A DNA stretch of 64,000 nucleotides from Agelaius tricolor. Its lineage: Eukaryota; Chordata; Aves; Passeriformes; Icteridae. The stretch spans positions 69,419,381 through 69,483,380 of the forward strand of contig JALJCS010000001.1 in assembly GCA_023055355.1 (NCBI GenBank). The letters are read 5' to 3'. The notes beneath the pieces are model-generated. The model had not been told where the DNA came from and did not search any database. It was given only the letters and a program-made list of their open reading frames with translations. Positions 1 to 12,500 of this stretch are shown one piece after another; within the stretch, counting starts at the first letter, position 1; each line of letters opens with the position of its first letter. A program made the translations under genes and the position numbers.

Positions 1-665
<665 letters not shown>

Positions 666-2179
666 CTAAATATGGACAAGGAAAAAATATATAAAAATGC
701 ATTGCATCAAATTTGCAAATCATAAGGGATCAGATGAACCTCCTTGCATTTGCAGTGAATTAGATTGCCTGCCTGTATTTACTTTAAAATAATCAGTCTC
801 CATGGATTACTACTGTCAGAAGTTACATATTAAGATAAAACGAATATATCACTCATGACAGGCAAAGAAATTCCACCACCCATTTCACAAGCTTTGAAAA
901 TGCAATTGTAATCCACTATCCTACAATGATTGTGTAAGGTCATTTCTTATGCACTAATAGTTTTGAGAAATAAGTCACAGAAATATTAAAAGTTTAAGAT
1001 AGCTGGAATACTGTAATTAGACTCCTTGCTGTAAAGTAAGGAGTTTAAGTTGTAAGTAAAAATATCCATATTATGAGTGATTATTTCAGGGTGCTTATAT
1101 TCAACAGAAGTGAAAACATTTAACTTTTCCATTAAAAAAAAGTATCCTGACGTACTGCTGTAGTCATGCATACTTAAAAAGATTTTCTAATATAATCTTA
1201 GATTATTTATTTGTTTCAGATCAAAGGAATAAAACTGTCTTTCAGCAAAATGAAGCAGAATTAAAAAGAAAATAAAAGCAGTAACAGTTTTGCCTGTGCA
1301 CCATCCATATGTAAGCACTGGAAACCAATGTTCCACCTAACTGCAATAAAACATCAAAGAATCTAAATTTATCCATGACAACAAATACTTCAGCAGAACA
1401 ATAATACTACTTTCCTAAGAATTTTTTATTTCCATAATGCAGTGCAGACAACCCCCACTAGATGCCTCCCTTGCTATTCATTTTAAGAGACCAAATGAAA
1501 AACACCTCGAAATTGCCAATATGGAAGTAAATTAAAGCTTTTTACGAAATCCCACACCAACACTGCTAGTATTTTTAAAAAAAATTATAAGTGTGGAGGG
1601 AAAGAAATGTATATCCTCCTTCCTCCCCAAGCTTCAGCATTTCTGGAAGCCTGGACTCTTTCTGCAAAATCTCCTCAACTATGCACCACTTGTATTGCCA
1701 TGGCCATTCCCCTGTGTACTATGCACAGACCATAGATGACACCAAATTAGTACCTGTCAAAGATCAAGAGATCCAAAATCCTTACTAGAGAAACATGGCT
1801 TAATTTTTTTTCTCCTATATGGGAAAAGCCATTATGAAATCATAATCTGGCATAAAACAGAGAAAGCAGAATCTAGAGAATCCCCAAAGGTTCTCAGTCA
1901 CATGCTAATGAACAGTAATTTCTTTCATTCCCAGGTGAAAACAGCCAGCAGGAAAGAGACATTTTCTCAGAGAAAATGAAAAAACAAAAATCAGAGATTC
2001 ATAAACTTTGTACCAAAGGCTCCTAGTATCAAAAGCCATACACTGAGTTTCCTAGAGTTTTGAAACTTCTCAAATTTGAATCTCCAATCAGTTAATTTTG
2101 CTTACTTACTAATAGTACCCAAAATCAAATCCTTTGGAATCCACAGTTCAGAAGGAATATAGAAACAATAAACACATAC
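666..2179 (-). other. SLC16A10: Intron 4 of SLC16A10 (1.5 kb, phase 0)
   Basis: The donor is GTATGTG and the acceptor ATTTAG. It is AT-rich with no repeat or exon that I recognise. Confidence 0.9.
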
Positions 2180-2323
2180 CTGTAGATAGATTTTTTTTGC
2201 ACCAGGAATATAATCTGCAACTCTGCCAAAGATCAATCTGCCAACTCCTGAAGTAATGCCCAGACACAGCAGAAGCACTTCTTCTGGCACGCTGTCACCA
2301 AATCTCTCTTTTACATGATTCAT
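2180..2323 (-). CDS. SLC16A10: SLC16A10 coding exon 4: TM8
   Basis: This 144 bp exon (48 codons, phase 0 at both ends) encodes residues 317-364. It starts with ATG after AAACAG and reads MNHVKERFGD, SVPEEVLLLC, LGITSGVGRL, IFGRVADYIP, GAKKIYLQ. TM8 is about 331-351. The motif G344-R345-LIFG-R350-VAD353 is the conserved TM8-TM9 signature. By alignment with the MCT8/MCT10 family, R345 is the TM8 arginine implicated in substrate recognition (inference). The donor is CTACAG|GTATGTG. Because the exon is a multiple of three with symmetric phase, skipping it would keep the frame but remove TM8. Confidence 0.95.
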
Positions 2324-3002
2324 CTGTTTAAAAAGAGAAAATAAATTTGCTTTAGAATTAAAAAGATAGACCTTGGAAAACCTGAGTTAAGTAGAAGTAA
2401 TCTGTCAGTCACAAATTCAGCTACAAATGGTCATCTGATTTACTCTGCTTTTACAGATTTTAAATGCAATATTTAGTGGAATACAATAAAAACAATCTGA
2501 AATGTATGGCTGCTTCATCCACAACTAACTAATTTTAATCAGGAAAACAAGAAGGCTTGGGCTAATTACGATTTTAAAAAAATGTAACTGAGAAGCGTTC
2601 TCTCCAACCACTCTAAATTTACTAATGATAGATTCAAAGTAACACAGAAGCCCACGGGCTACCAAGCTTGCAACATAGCTCAGGGCAGGAGCAAGAAGCA
2701 GAGAGCTGGAGACAAGACAGTGCAAGTAGGAGAGGCCCTTCAGGAGGTCTCATCCCCACATCCAAGATGTCCAGGGCAAGGAGGAAGTGGGGCAGAAGCC
2801 AGCTGCAGTGCCAAACACAGCAGCGAGCACTCCCACGCGAGGGAGCAGCTTCAGCAGCAATGGGCAGGGCAGACTGGAAGAGTGATTTATCAGCCACTGC
2901 AGAACTAAAGCAACTGACCATCGACCATAACAGGATGAACTACCAGTGTCAATAATTCCAACTTTTCAACTCATAGTATTTTCAACTCATAGTGAAAAAA
3001 AA

Positions 3003-3215
3003 TACATACATACACACACACACACATATACATATATATACATATACATATATATATACACATATATATACATATACATATATATACACACATATATACA
3101 TATACATATATATACATATATATACACATATATATACATATACACACATATACACACATATATATACACATATCTATACGCATATATACACATATATACA
3201 CATATATATACATAC

Positions 3216-3258
<43 letters not shown>
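3003..3258. repeat. Compound CA/TA microsatellite, about 256 bp
   Basis: An almost uninterrupted alternating purine-pyrimidine tract made of (CA)n, (TA)n and TATACATA-type units. It ends in a run of about 25 TA dinucleotides. It lies 680 bp into intron 3 from exon 4. Such length suggests a highly variable locus and possible Z-DNA or cruciform formation. Open frames of Tyr-Ile-His type across it are artefacts. Confidence 0.97.
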
Positions 3259-3262
<4 letters not shown>

Positions 3263-4594
3263 CCAGACTGGTATTTTGCTGTGATTTTTTTTTGGTTTTT
3301 GGTTTTGTTTCTATTTTTAATCATCCCCAAAGACCGGAAAATTATCCACAAGAGACTTTTTTTCACTTTTGCTTTTTGGAACATGTGTGGCTATGCCAAA
3401 ATGGGCACTAGAAGATGTAGAAATCATTTGCACAGTCCTGCAATCTCCATGTTCATAAGTAGTTTTGAACAAGAAAAGTAAACAAGTAAAAACAAGTGAA
3501 AGTTCAGAGATGTGAAAGACGAAACAGAAGAAACTGATTTTCAGTAAAGATGCAGTAAGAACATTCGAGGGACAAGGTAACCACAGGCTGATATCGCTTC
3601 AAACCAGAGAACCCCTAATTTCTCATCTATAAAATGAAAATTCTCCGTTTTAGCAAATACTTCTAGAGCAAAATAGTGTGAATTCTTTCCTGGCCAGAAT
3701 GTTACTATACAAGCAGAGCTGTTTTTTCCAACAAGAAAATAGGACTTGCTGAGTAACAGTAATTTTCTTAAGTATAAAATCTATTGGAGTTTTTTTTACA
3801 TGTTACAGAAAGCCTATTAAATCTAATATTATTTTGTCCAATATAACTGATTTTGTAAGAAAGAAAAAAACAAGGTTTATTCTAGTTTTAAAGAAAAACT
3901 TCTAACTTAAATTGAAGACAGGTTGCTTGCTTTTTCTGTTTTTTCCTTTGCTTTGTGAGACACATTTGGGAACAGAATCTGATGGAATTTTTCATCTGAA
4001 ATGACATTTAAACATAAAAGATAAGCTGTTCTCCTTACTCCCTTTCTCAAAGGTGAGAAAAGGAAAAGCTGACAGTTTTCCCACCCCTACCTTTATGTGC
4101 TTGTCAACACCTGCTGGCCCAGCTGGCAAGAGAAGCCAAGGTGTTCTTTGCAATTTTTGTCACCTGTTCCACGTCCAGGTTTCTGCAGCCTATAGATTGT
4201 TTAATTAGCAGGCCTGATCCATCCACTCCCTGGAGGCTTTTCAAGAGGCAAGATAAAGCTCAGTATCTAGATAACTATTAACCCTGCACCTGCAACTAAG
4301 TAACTGGATTTCTCAAAGCAGCACAGGGGGTGAAATGCTGCCACTCTTCCACCAAGGAGGGAAAATACTGATTCAATTAACTACTTAAGCAAGGAAACAA
4401 CCACTACTCATCCCAAATTTAAAATAGCTAAATTAGTTTCTGGTTTCTTTTATTTGATAACTGAGTTTATTTTTTGTTTTGTTGCTGTCTTTGTTTGGGT
4501 TTGGGATTTTTTTTTTTTTTTGCTTCCACTACTCTTAAGCGCACAATAATCTTGAAGAAAGCTTCCAAGTAGATATAAAGGAGAATTTTTTTCC

Positions 4595-4735
4595 TCAGGA
4601 AGGCAGTGGCATAGGCTGTCCAGAGAGCTTGTTCAGTCTCCTTCCTCGGAGGTTTTTCAGGACCAAGTGCACAAAGCCCTGAGCAACCTGGCCTGATCTC
4701 TCAGAGCTCAGGTCCTAAACAGCGTCTTCAGTGAC
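4595..4735 (+). mobile_element. CR1 LINE fragment
   Basis: The plus strand carries a decayed version of the CR1 3' segment: a TGTCCAGAGAGCTTGTTCAG stretch, then a CTCGGAGGTTTTTCAGGACC segment, then CTGAGCAACCTGGCCTGATC. This order is typical of avian CR1 3' ends. It is short and 5'-truncated, as most CR1 copies are. Confidence 0.7.
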
Positions 4736-5949
4736 ACAGTCACTAAGTAAGCAGCAGCAGTATTAACTGTCTGAAAAATACAGTGATTCAGGACTAATTC
4801 AGTACTGTAAGTGTAACTAGGTTAAATATATTCATGAAGTAGCTCAAGCAAGATTCAGATTTCCACAGCTTTTTAGCTGTTAGAACTACTCAAAAATCTC
4901 ACGATGAGCAATTGCTAGTGAATATTCTCAAGGCATCAATGCTCTCCTCACTGCAGAACTATACAGGTTGTAATTGTACAACTCTCCAGGCATTGTCTAC
5001 TGCAGCCAAATGGGGACCTAGCCACACAAAGGCCAAAAGCATTTGAATGTGTGTTGTGCCTGTTCTCAGTAATGTAGCTGCTTCTTCACTCAGGGCTCTG
5101 TGCATGCTGAATTGCAGGTCTGATTTTTCCAAATGTAGAAAAGACCTGGTTAGCTCAGGCAAAACTACAGTCCAGAGTAGCACAGTTTCTTCATTATTTA
5201 AAAAAAATAATTTATCCTTGTACAATCCAGTTTTCCAAATAAAGATATATAGACAGTGAAGACCAGAACTGAATGCATCCCTGGCATCAGCATTTTCCTT
5301 TATGCCTGTGCTCTCTTCTATCAGGGTGATACACACAGATCTTGTCCAAATTCTCATTACTGTTACAATGGGATTAGAAGACATATCAGCCACTTGGTAG
5401 TGGCTGGAATGTTTTCTGATACACAGTTCTGGTTGACCTCTCTCCAACCAGCCAAGACCCAGGTATTTCTAAGCCCTCCCCTTCACTGCATGTGCATTTC
5501 AGCTACACTCACACAGTGAATCAAAGACATCAATCTGAGCAAAGCCGTAGCTCCTTTTTTTCCTGAACACAAAGAATGTGAATCTGAAAGAAGTGGTTAT
5601 GAACTAGTAAGAAATAATTCTGTCAACCACTTTCTTCCCATGTATATTCCATTTTGGGGATTCCCGATCAAGCAAAGCTTTTGTAGGCTAAATGCAATAG
5701 TCTCTCTCTGACCAAAAGAGATGGCCAACAGCAGCATATAACTTAGGAAACTCTGAGCACATTGAAACCACCTTTTTCTTCAATTACTGATGCAAGTCCT
5801 GCTGTCTGACACTTCCACTGTAAACAAGCACGAGAATAAAAGGAAATGCTTAGGGAGTGCTGCTGGTACCATTTGTGTAGTAGAAATATTATTAACTTCT
5901 CCAAATTACGTTTTCTGAAAGAGCTGAGGGGGTGTAGAAGCCTAGAAGA

Positions 5950-6290
5950 TAAGGAGGCTCATGTGCATGTCTCAAACACTGATAGCCAGATAGCTGTGGA
6001 GCCAACCAAGGACTGCTGGTAGTAACAGCCAAGGATTGTTGGCAATAACATACTGTGAAAAAGAACAGTGTGTGGCTGGAGAAGGGGGCCCATACAAAGG
6101 TAGGGCAGCACTTTTCCAGGACAAACGTCCTTGTTCTGGCTCCTGGAGATAAGCGTAACAGAACGGTGCAAGCGCAGGAACGAGGCCGAGAAGCCAGTAT
6201 GGATTGTAGGGTGGAGTCAGCACCAAAAGCCCTAAAACCCCATAACCCATTTCCAGAAAGGTCTACAAGAACAGACTGTGCATAACTTTC
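5950..6290 (-). other. CpG-bearing unclassified segment in intron 3
   Basis: An isolated segment with several CpGs (around AAGCGTAACAGAACGGTG and CAAGCGCAGGAACGAGGC) in otherwise CpG-depleted intron DNA. It is open for 92 codons on the minus strand, without a recognisable protein. Retained CpG suggests a fairly recent insertion, perhaps ERV-derived, or an unmethylated regulatory element. I cannot decide between them. Confidence 0.3.
6004..6053. repeat. Short diverged tandem duplication
   Basis: CAAGGACTGCTGGTAGTAAC is followed directly by CAAGGATTGTTGGCAATAAC, the same unit with a few substitutions. It sits at one edge of the CpG-bearing unclassified segment in intron 3. Confidence 0.7.
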
Positions 6291-6528
6291 TCACTTTCTA
6301 TGCAATTTAGTTATCTCCAGGCCAGAGAGAAGCAGCCACACGGGGTCCAGGTGGCACCCTGTCCATCCCATCAGCTGGATCAATGCTGTAGCCAGGACTT
6401 GTGATCTCTTTCTTTGCAGTGAGCTGTCCTGGATGATTGGATGTTTCAGAAAATGCTAAGAAGCAGAGCATAAATTAACACTGGAAAGTCACTGTTTATT
6501 CTCCAACATAAGGACTCACCATAAAAAA

Positions 6529-6555
6529 GGGGGGGCGGGAGGGCGGTAAGGAGGG
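6529..6555 (+). other. G-quadruplex motif in intron 3
   Basis: A run of seven G, then GGG, GGG and GGG separated by 1, 1 and 9 nt, on the plus strand. The fit to the four-tract quadruplex rule is visible directly. The plus strand is the template for SLC16A10, so any structure would form in DNA, not in its RNA. Confidence 0.6.
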
Positions 6556-9500
6556 TAAGAAACAGAAAAAGAAACTTGGTTACCAGTGAGCTTTATATGA
6601 TACTGGGCACCAGGAAGATCTTTTAAGGCAAATAAATTTCTAGTCCAGACTCCACCAAAGAAACTTTCACTGGTAAGCAAAAAAAACCAGCAAAATGAGC
6701 CAGCCACTCCTGCACTTTACAGAAAAGATGATCTTCATGTTAAGAGACAGAAATAGCATGACTAATACCTAACCTGGATCAATTTTTTAAGGGATTGCCA
6801 ATATTCTGAGAATTTCTATGAAATATTACTTTAGCTAAGTGTCTTCACATGACAAATATGCATATGCATATCTTCGAGAAACTCCTGCTGACACACTTCC
6901 CTCAACAGTGGTAATACCTCTTTTTATCTCTTGTCAATTTAAATTATGTGAAGAACAAGGAAAAAATTAAACAAGGTGATTCATTGCATGCCAACAGTGA
7001 ACTTTTCTCTTATTCCACTGAGTAAAGCGGATTAAACATAATAATTCATATATCATGAAGATTCAGAACAAGCAGAATCTGAATTTCTGAAGTAAAACTG
7101 AACACAACAGTTAACAGGTTAACTGTTAAGCCTATTAAACATAAAAATCCTAAGCATTAAATATTCAAAAATACTCAAGGCTTACAATTACGCAGTTAAA
7201 ATAATTTTGAGGTTTTTTTTTTTTTTTCAAAAAACAGCTAGTGCTGAAGCCATATGCCCTAAATGGGAATAATATTTTTTTTAATCTCAGAGCTGTTAGT
7301 GTTATCCTAAAGAGCATGTGAAGGAAACCAGTGGCTTGGTGTGGCTTGGGCAGCAGCAGCAAGGCAAATGAGGCACACATGCATCTTTGGAAGCTGAGCA
7401 CAGGGATGCAGAAAAAAGTCAGGGATCCACAAGAAATGAAGTGTTATGTACACAAGGGATGAGAGTTAAATTATTGGATAAAACCCTTTAAAAACATTAT
7501 TTTAAATTATTCCTGTTTGTGACTACAATCCATATTTTACAGTCTCAGTTCCAGCCATTTCTTGTGGCCCAAAGCAGTGTTTCCAGGGCCTGCTTTACTC
7601 TCAAGACTCAACTATGTCCAAAACCAGCTACTATCAGAACTAGAGAGTTACAGGTCACACATTAATTTGAATTTCCAGAATAACAGCAGATCTATTTTAA
7701 AACATCTAACAGGTAACATCCCAAACTAAGGACCAACAGAGATTTGTGGGGGAAAAAGGAAAACAAACAACCCACCCTAATTTCTCTAATCTCATCTTCC
7801 TATTGTCTCAATCATGTAATGAGGCTGATGCTGCAAATAAAAGCTGAAGGACCAAACCCCAGCAGTCCCACTCGTGAGAAACCTCCCCAACACACAAATC
7901 CTTGTGGCATTTACTAATGTCATAAAGTGTTATCAGTTTACAACTTATGCAATTAAAATCAAGCACATGACATGATATGCTACCATTAAGAAATTATGGA
8001 ATATCAAAGCAATGGATGAGGATATCCTGTACAAATCCTGTACAATGCTACTGTCATGTCCTAAGAGAGGTTGACATCATTGCTCAGCAACAGCATCTGT
8101 GCTACTCATATCACATCTCTCAAAACTAGACTCCTTAAACCATTGGACCTAGGCAAGTAAAATCTAAAAAGATTCTCAAACCTCTGTTCAAGCACCAAAG
8201 AATTCCCAGGGCATCCATAGCACTTCAGGATTAGAGATCTACTTGTGGACACAGTCATAACCCCCTCAGCTTTCACAAACCTGGGTGAAGCACCTGACTC
8301 ATTCTACTGGGGAACAGAAGAAAGCTTTTAATTGCCTCAATTCTTCAAGACAGTCCTAAATACACTGCCAAGTATCTACTGGATCGGGGCCTTGAATCGA
8401 AATTGAATCAAGTAGTCCAATTTTCATTTAAGTCCTAAGGAAAAGATGATGATACTCTCTCCTCCTTATACAGAAATACAGTCCTTACTCAGGATACAGA
8501 CATTTATGTTCCCTTTTTTTCCCCTTTCTAGAGCAATCCAAAACCACTTTTTCCCTTTTCTAGAAAATATTCCGCTCACTAGTAATGAAAAAATTAACCC
8601 AATAATCAGAGAAGAACCCGGAAAATACCTCAGAGCTTGACAATTACTACTAAATCAAATAGAAAGAGCTAGGTTCTGAGATCTCAACAGAAGATTCAAA
8701 ACACATGGTGAGATATTCACAAATCTGAATAGGACTTAAAAAGTGAAGATGTTTTCCATACAGCTCTTCCTGGAGCAGGAACTGGACACAAAAGGTGGTC
8801 TGTATAGGAGAGAAGCAATTTGGCAATGACTGTTTGTTACTTTGTATGAGAACAGCAGGGCAAAACCAGCTGTGATCTCAGGCTTCTGGGCACGTGAAGA
8901 GTTTCAAGAGTTCAGTTCAAGTCAAGATGTTTCTAGAGTCCAAAGACAGGATTTTGAGTTTACCATTAAAGTTAAGAAATTAAAAATAAAATAAAAAAGG
9001 ATAACACGCTCTGCACTTTACTCTGACTTTGAATCATAAACTCCATCTGCTATTAGAATAGTTTGTACTACACCTGAGTACATGAAGTAGTGTGCTGTTA
9101 GAGACAGATACAAAGGAAACCACAATGAAACTCAGACCTTTCAACCTGCCAGTATTGCACAGACCTGAGGAAGACTCCTTTGCTCTTATCATAACTTCAG
9201 GGTCACCACATAGTTTGCAACTGAGCATACCTGCTGCCTTTTTTTTTTTTAATTTCATTTACTTTTACTTCTTAAAAAAAACACAGAAAAGCTTTGGTTT
9301 ATTCTTGTTTGTTTCTGTTCTTTCTGTACCTATATTATTTGTCTTCAGTACTTATTTGACAAACATATCTAAAATATGCTTTCAATAGCAATTACAAATA
9401 TAAAGTAGGAAATAATTTGTTTCTTTTCCCACCACCACCCCCAATGTCCAAAGTGGACGATCTAACCAAGAATAAATGCTTCCAGGTCAATATTAAGAAA

Positions 9501-12500
9501 TATTAGAAAAGAAATGGGTGCACAGGATAATGACAGAAATGGGAAAATAGAAGTGGGATAAAGGGGGAAAATTTCACTAACCTGGGCAGTCAAACTGCAG
9601 CAGATGTTGAGATCTGAAGGGAGATAAATGCAAAGATTAGAAAAGCAAGTAAAGCACAGGGAGCCACTGAAGATTTTGGGTTTGAGAGATATCTGCTTAA
9701 TAATTACATCAGACCTTTACAAAACCAGTGTCTTGTTAGTCTTCCATTGGAGAAAGAAATATGATAGATTAAGTGGATGAGAAAGGTAATAGTGCTAAAA
9801 CTGGCAGCTATACCTAGTTTTAGCTTTTTTAGAATACCTACAGTATAGAGAAATCTGTTTGACACAGTTATGGTTAGTACTGGACATAATTTAAAAGATA
9901 CTTTCCTACCATTACAAGACTAACAGCAGATTCTGGGAAATAAAAGACATGGTAGACTTCAGACAAATGACTGATGTAGGAGATCTGAAGAAATGAAAAG
10001 GTTTCTTGAACAGCAGCCCATAAAAGCAAGTGAATGGAGTGATGGAGGCTGGTTTTTTTTCCAGTTTCAATAAAAAAAAATCCAGGCACACACACTGGAT
10101 ATTCAGCATTATTTTACTCAACATTCTAAAAGTAACAAATTTATAACATAATACAGGTGGTTCAAAAAACAGACAGTACTTACCTTACAAGAACTGATGT
10201 GTTATTGCCTTACAAGATGTGTTATGTGTATGCACTTTATTGTGGATATGCAGATTTTGTAAATGAAAGTTTAGCGATTTTTGGCTACTAGAGTCCTTAG
10301 AGTATACACCAGACTCTTCACCATGCTCTGCCCTCAGACATAGAGGAAAACATTTATTTCTGTGCTTCCATTTGTCTCCACTGTGGAATCCAGGGGCATA
10401 AGAATTAAAGGGAGGAGAGAGGTGTAGGATCAGGACTTTACACACAATACAAAACTTGAACAGCTTCACATACTGCAAGGTAAATCCTTCCTACTGTGGC
10501 TCCTTGGGCAAGTCTCCCACAGCAGAGGACACAGAGCCACTGCCACTGTCTGTGGACAAGGGCAGAAGCTAAAACACTCATTTCTCAAACGAGGAGATGT
10601 AATTTAGAGATGTCATAGCTAACAACATTCAGGAAACACAACATCAGTGTGTTCTCCCCTCAGGGGAGGCTTGAAGAATTACAGAAATATTTGTAAGAAA
10701 TGTTATGGATGATGATAAGGGTCTTGCTGGGCAGGACATCAAACACTGCAGTGAGATTCATCCTGACTATCATACCTTATCCCAATACAGCAGCCCAGAT
10801 CTGCCTGAAGAGTCTTAGGTGGTTTCTATACCCCCTTTATATTTTTCCAGTCTAATTCTTCCTAACGACCCAAAGCTTTTTCCTGGGGAGGGAGCAGTTT
10901 ACAAGTGGAAAATATCCATTTTTCTTAACAGGTAGAATAAATAGAATGTGTTGTCCTGAATAAGTTTTAGAAACTTCCAGAGTATATGGAAGTAAATGCA
11001 GCTTGCAAATTACACAGCAAGATTTTCAGACAAGTTCCTATGAAAGCTGTAACTACAGAGGATCTCACAAGAACTTGGCTCTTCATTTCTCCAAGCTGAT
11101 TGCACAAGACAACAGTTTTTATTGGCACATATTTTAGGGAGCAAAGGTTTAAACACACTGAATTTGCACAGCGGAATCTGATCTCTTATTAACAAAAACA
11201 AGGCACATCACTGATAGAGAATGAGACATGGGCAACCATTTATCCAAAATAGGTGGCTCATAAAGAACAGAGCTGAAGGCCAAGTCATCATCAAGGCTCG
11301 ATTTAAAAAGATACTCCAAGGTGATAAGGTAGTTGTAGAACAGATAAATCACACAAAAGACACAGAATTTACACTACAGATCAGAAGGTGGGGGGGAGGA
11401 ATCAAATCTGGCAAAAAAAGTCTGCATCAGCTCTAATCCATTATCAGCAAGTCCTCCTGTTAATTATGTTTTTAAAGTGAAAAGACTACTTTTCTTATCT
11501 ACAGAGCCAGAACAAAATGAATGCTCCAGCAAAAGACAGGAAACATAGACCAGCAGAGAGCACTGTCTTTTTGTCCAAGGACAGACACTGTGGGCATAGC
11601 ACTGGACTCAGCAACTTCAAAGTGACAAACACAAGATCTGGAGACAGACACAGCCACCCAGAGGACAGACTAATATTTATCCAAATTGCCTGATTTTGTG
11701 ATGCAGCCAAGAAAATGAATCTGTTTATATGCATGAAAAAGTCCTTTTGACTAACGTACTCTAACCAGCTTCATGACTCTCCAGTGAATAAAATTGCTTG
11801 GAAGCATCTTTACTTTTCATTTCTGAGATGCATTTTCTTTTCCAAGAATCTTAGAGCAGAGTCCAAGCTGATGCTTTGTTTCTCAGCAGAACTATCTACC
11901 TTTTTCCCCCTGAGCATTAGGTCTGCAATCTCACTTCCCTGTTCTCTGGAGGTCTAGATGAGCCTCTTCCTGGCACATGCAGATTTCAGAGAAGCAATAA
12001 GGCAATGAATCTTCAGCATTCATCTATGGAGCACATTAAATCCAGTACTTATTTGCCTACCAAGACAGAGTCTCCTAAGAAAGTTGTTAGAAAAAATGCT
12101 CAGACACAAACCATTTTTTCATCTCTTAAACATGAAGCAAACAGACAGAGAACACATGTACTCCACATAGCTACTGCTAACCAGAAATCCCTACATATGC
12201 ATGTACCCAATGTGGAATATGAGCATGGATAAGCATCAAAAGGAAAAGCCAGATCTACACAGTAAATTAAGAAACAGGCAGCAAAGCAAGGTGAGAAATA
12301 CTGAAATCTTTTTCCTGAGCTACTCTGAAGTTTTAAAAGGACAGTCACTGTCAAGGGAACTTTCACACTGCATATCAATTAATGGGTAGCTTTGTATACA
12401 AGCCTGCAGACATATTTAAACCACAGGCCTAATTTTCAAACATATCTAGTAATTCTTTAGGAGTATTTTCTTCATAACAAATATTTAAATTTAGAAAGGT

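Noticed and set aside
2634..2955. GC-richer stretch beside exon 4 considered as an alternative exon
   Set aside because: The exon 3 to exon 4 junction is already in frame, and the open frames here resemble nothing known; probably repeat-derived.
2946..3411. Tyr/Ile/His-rich open frames on both strands
   Set aside because: These are translations of the CA/TA microsatellite.
4959..5447. Minus-strand 162-codon open frame in intron 3
   Set aside because: No recognisable domain and no conserved splice or start context; treated as chance.
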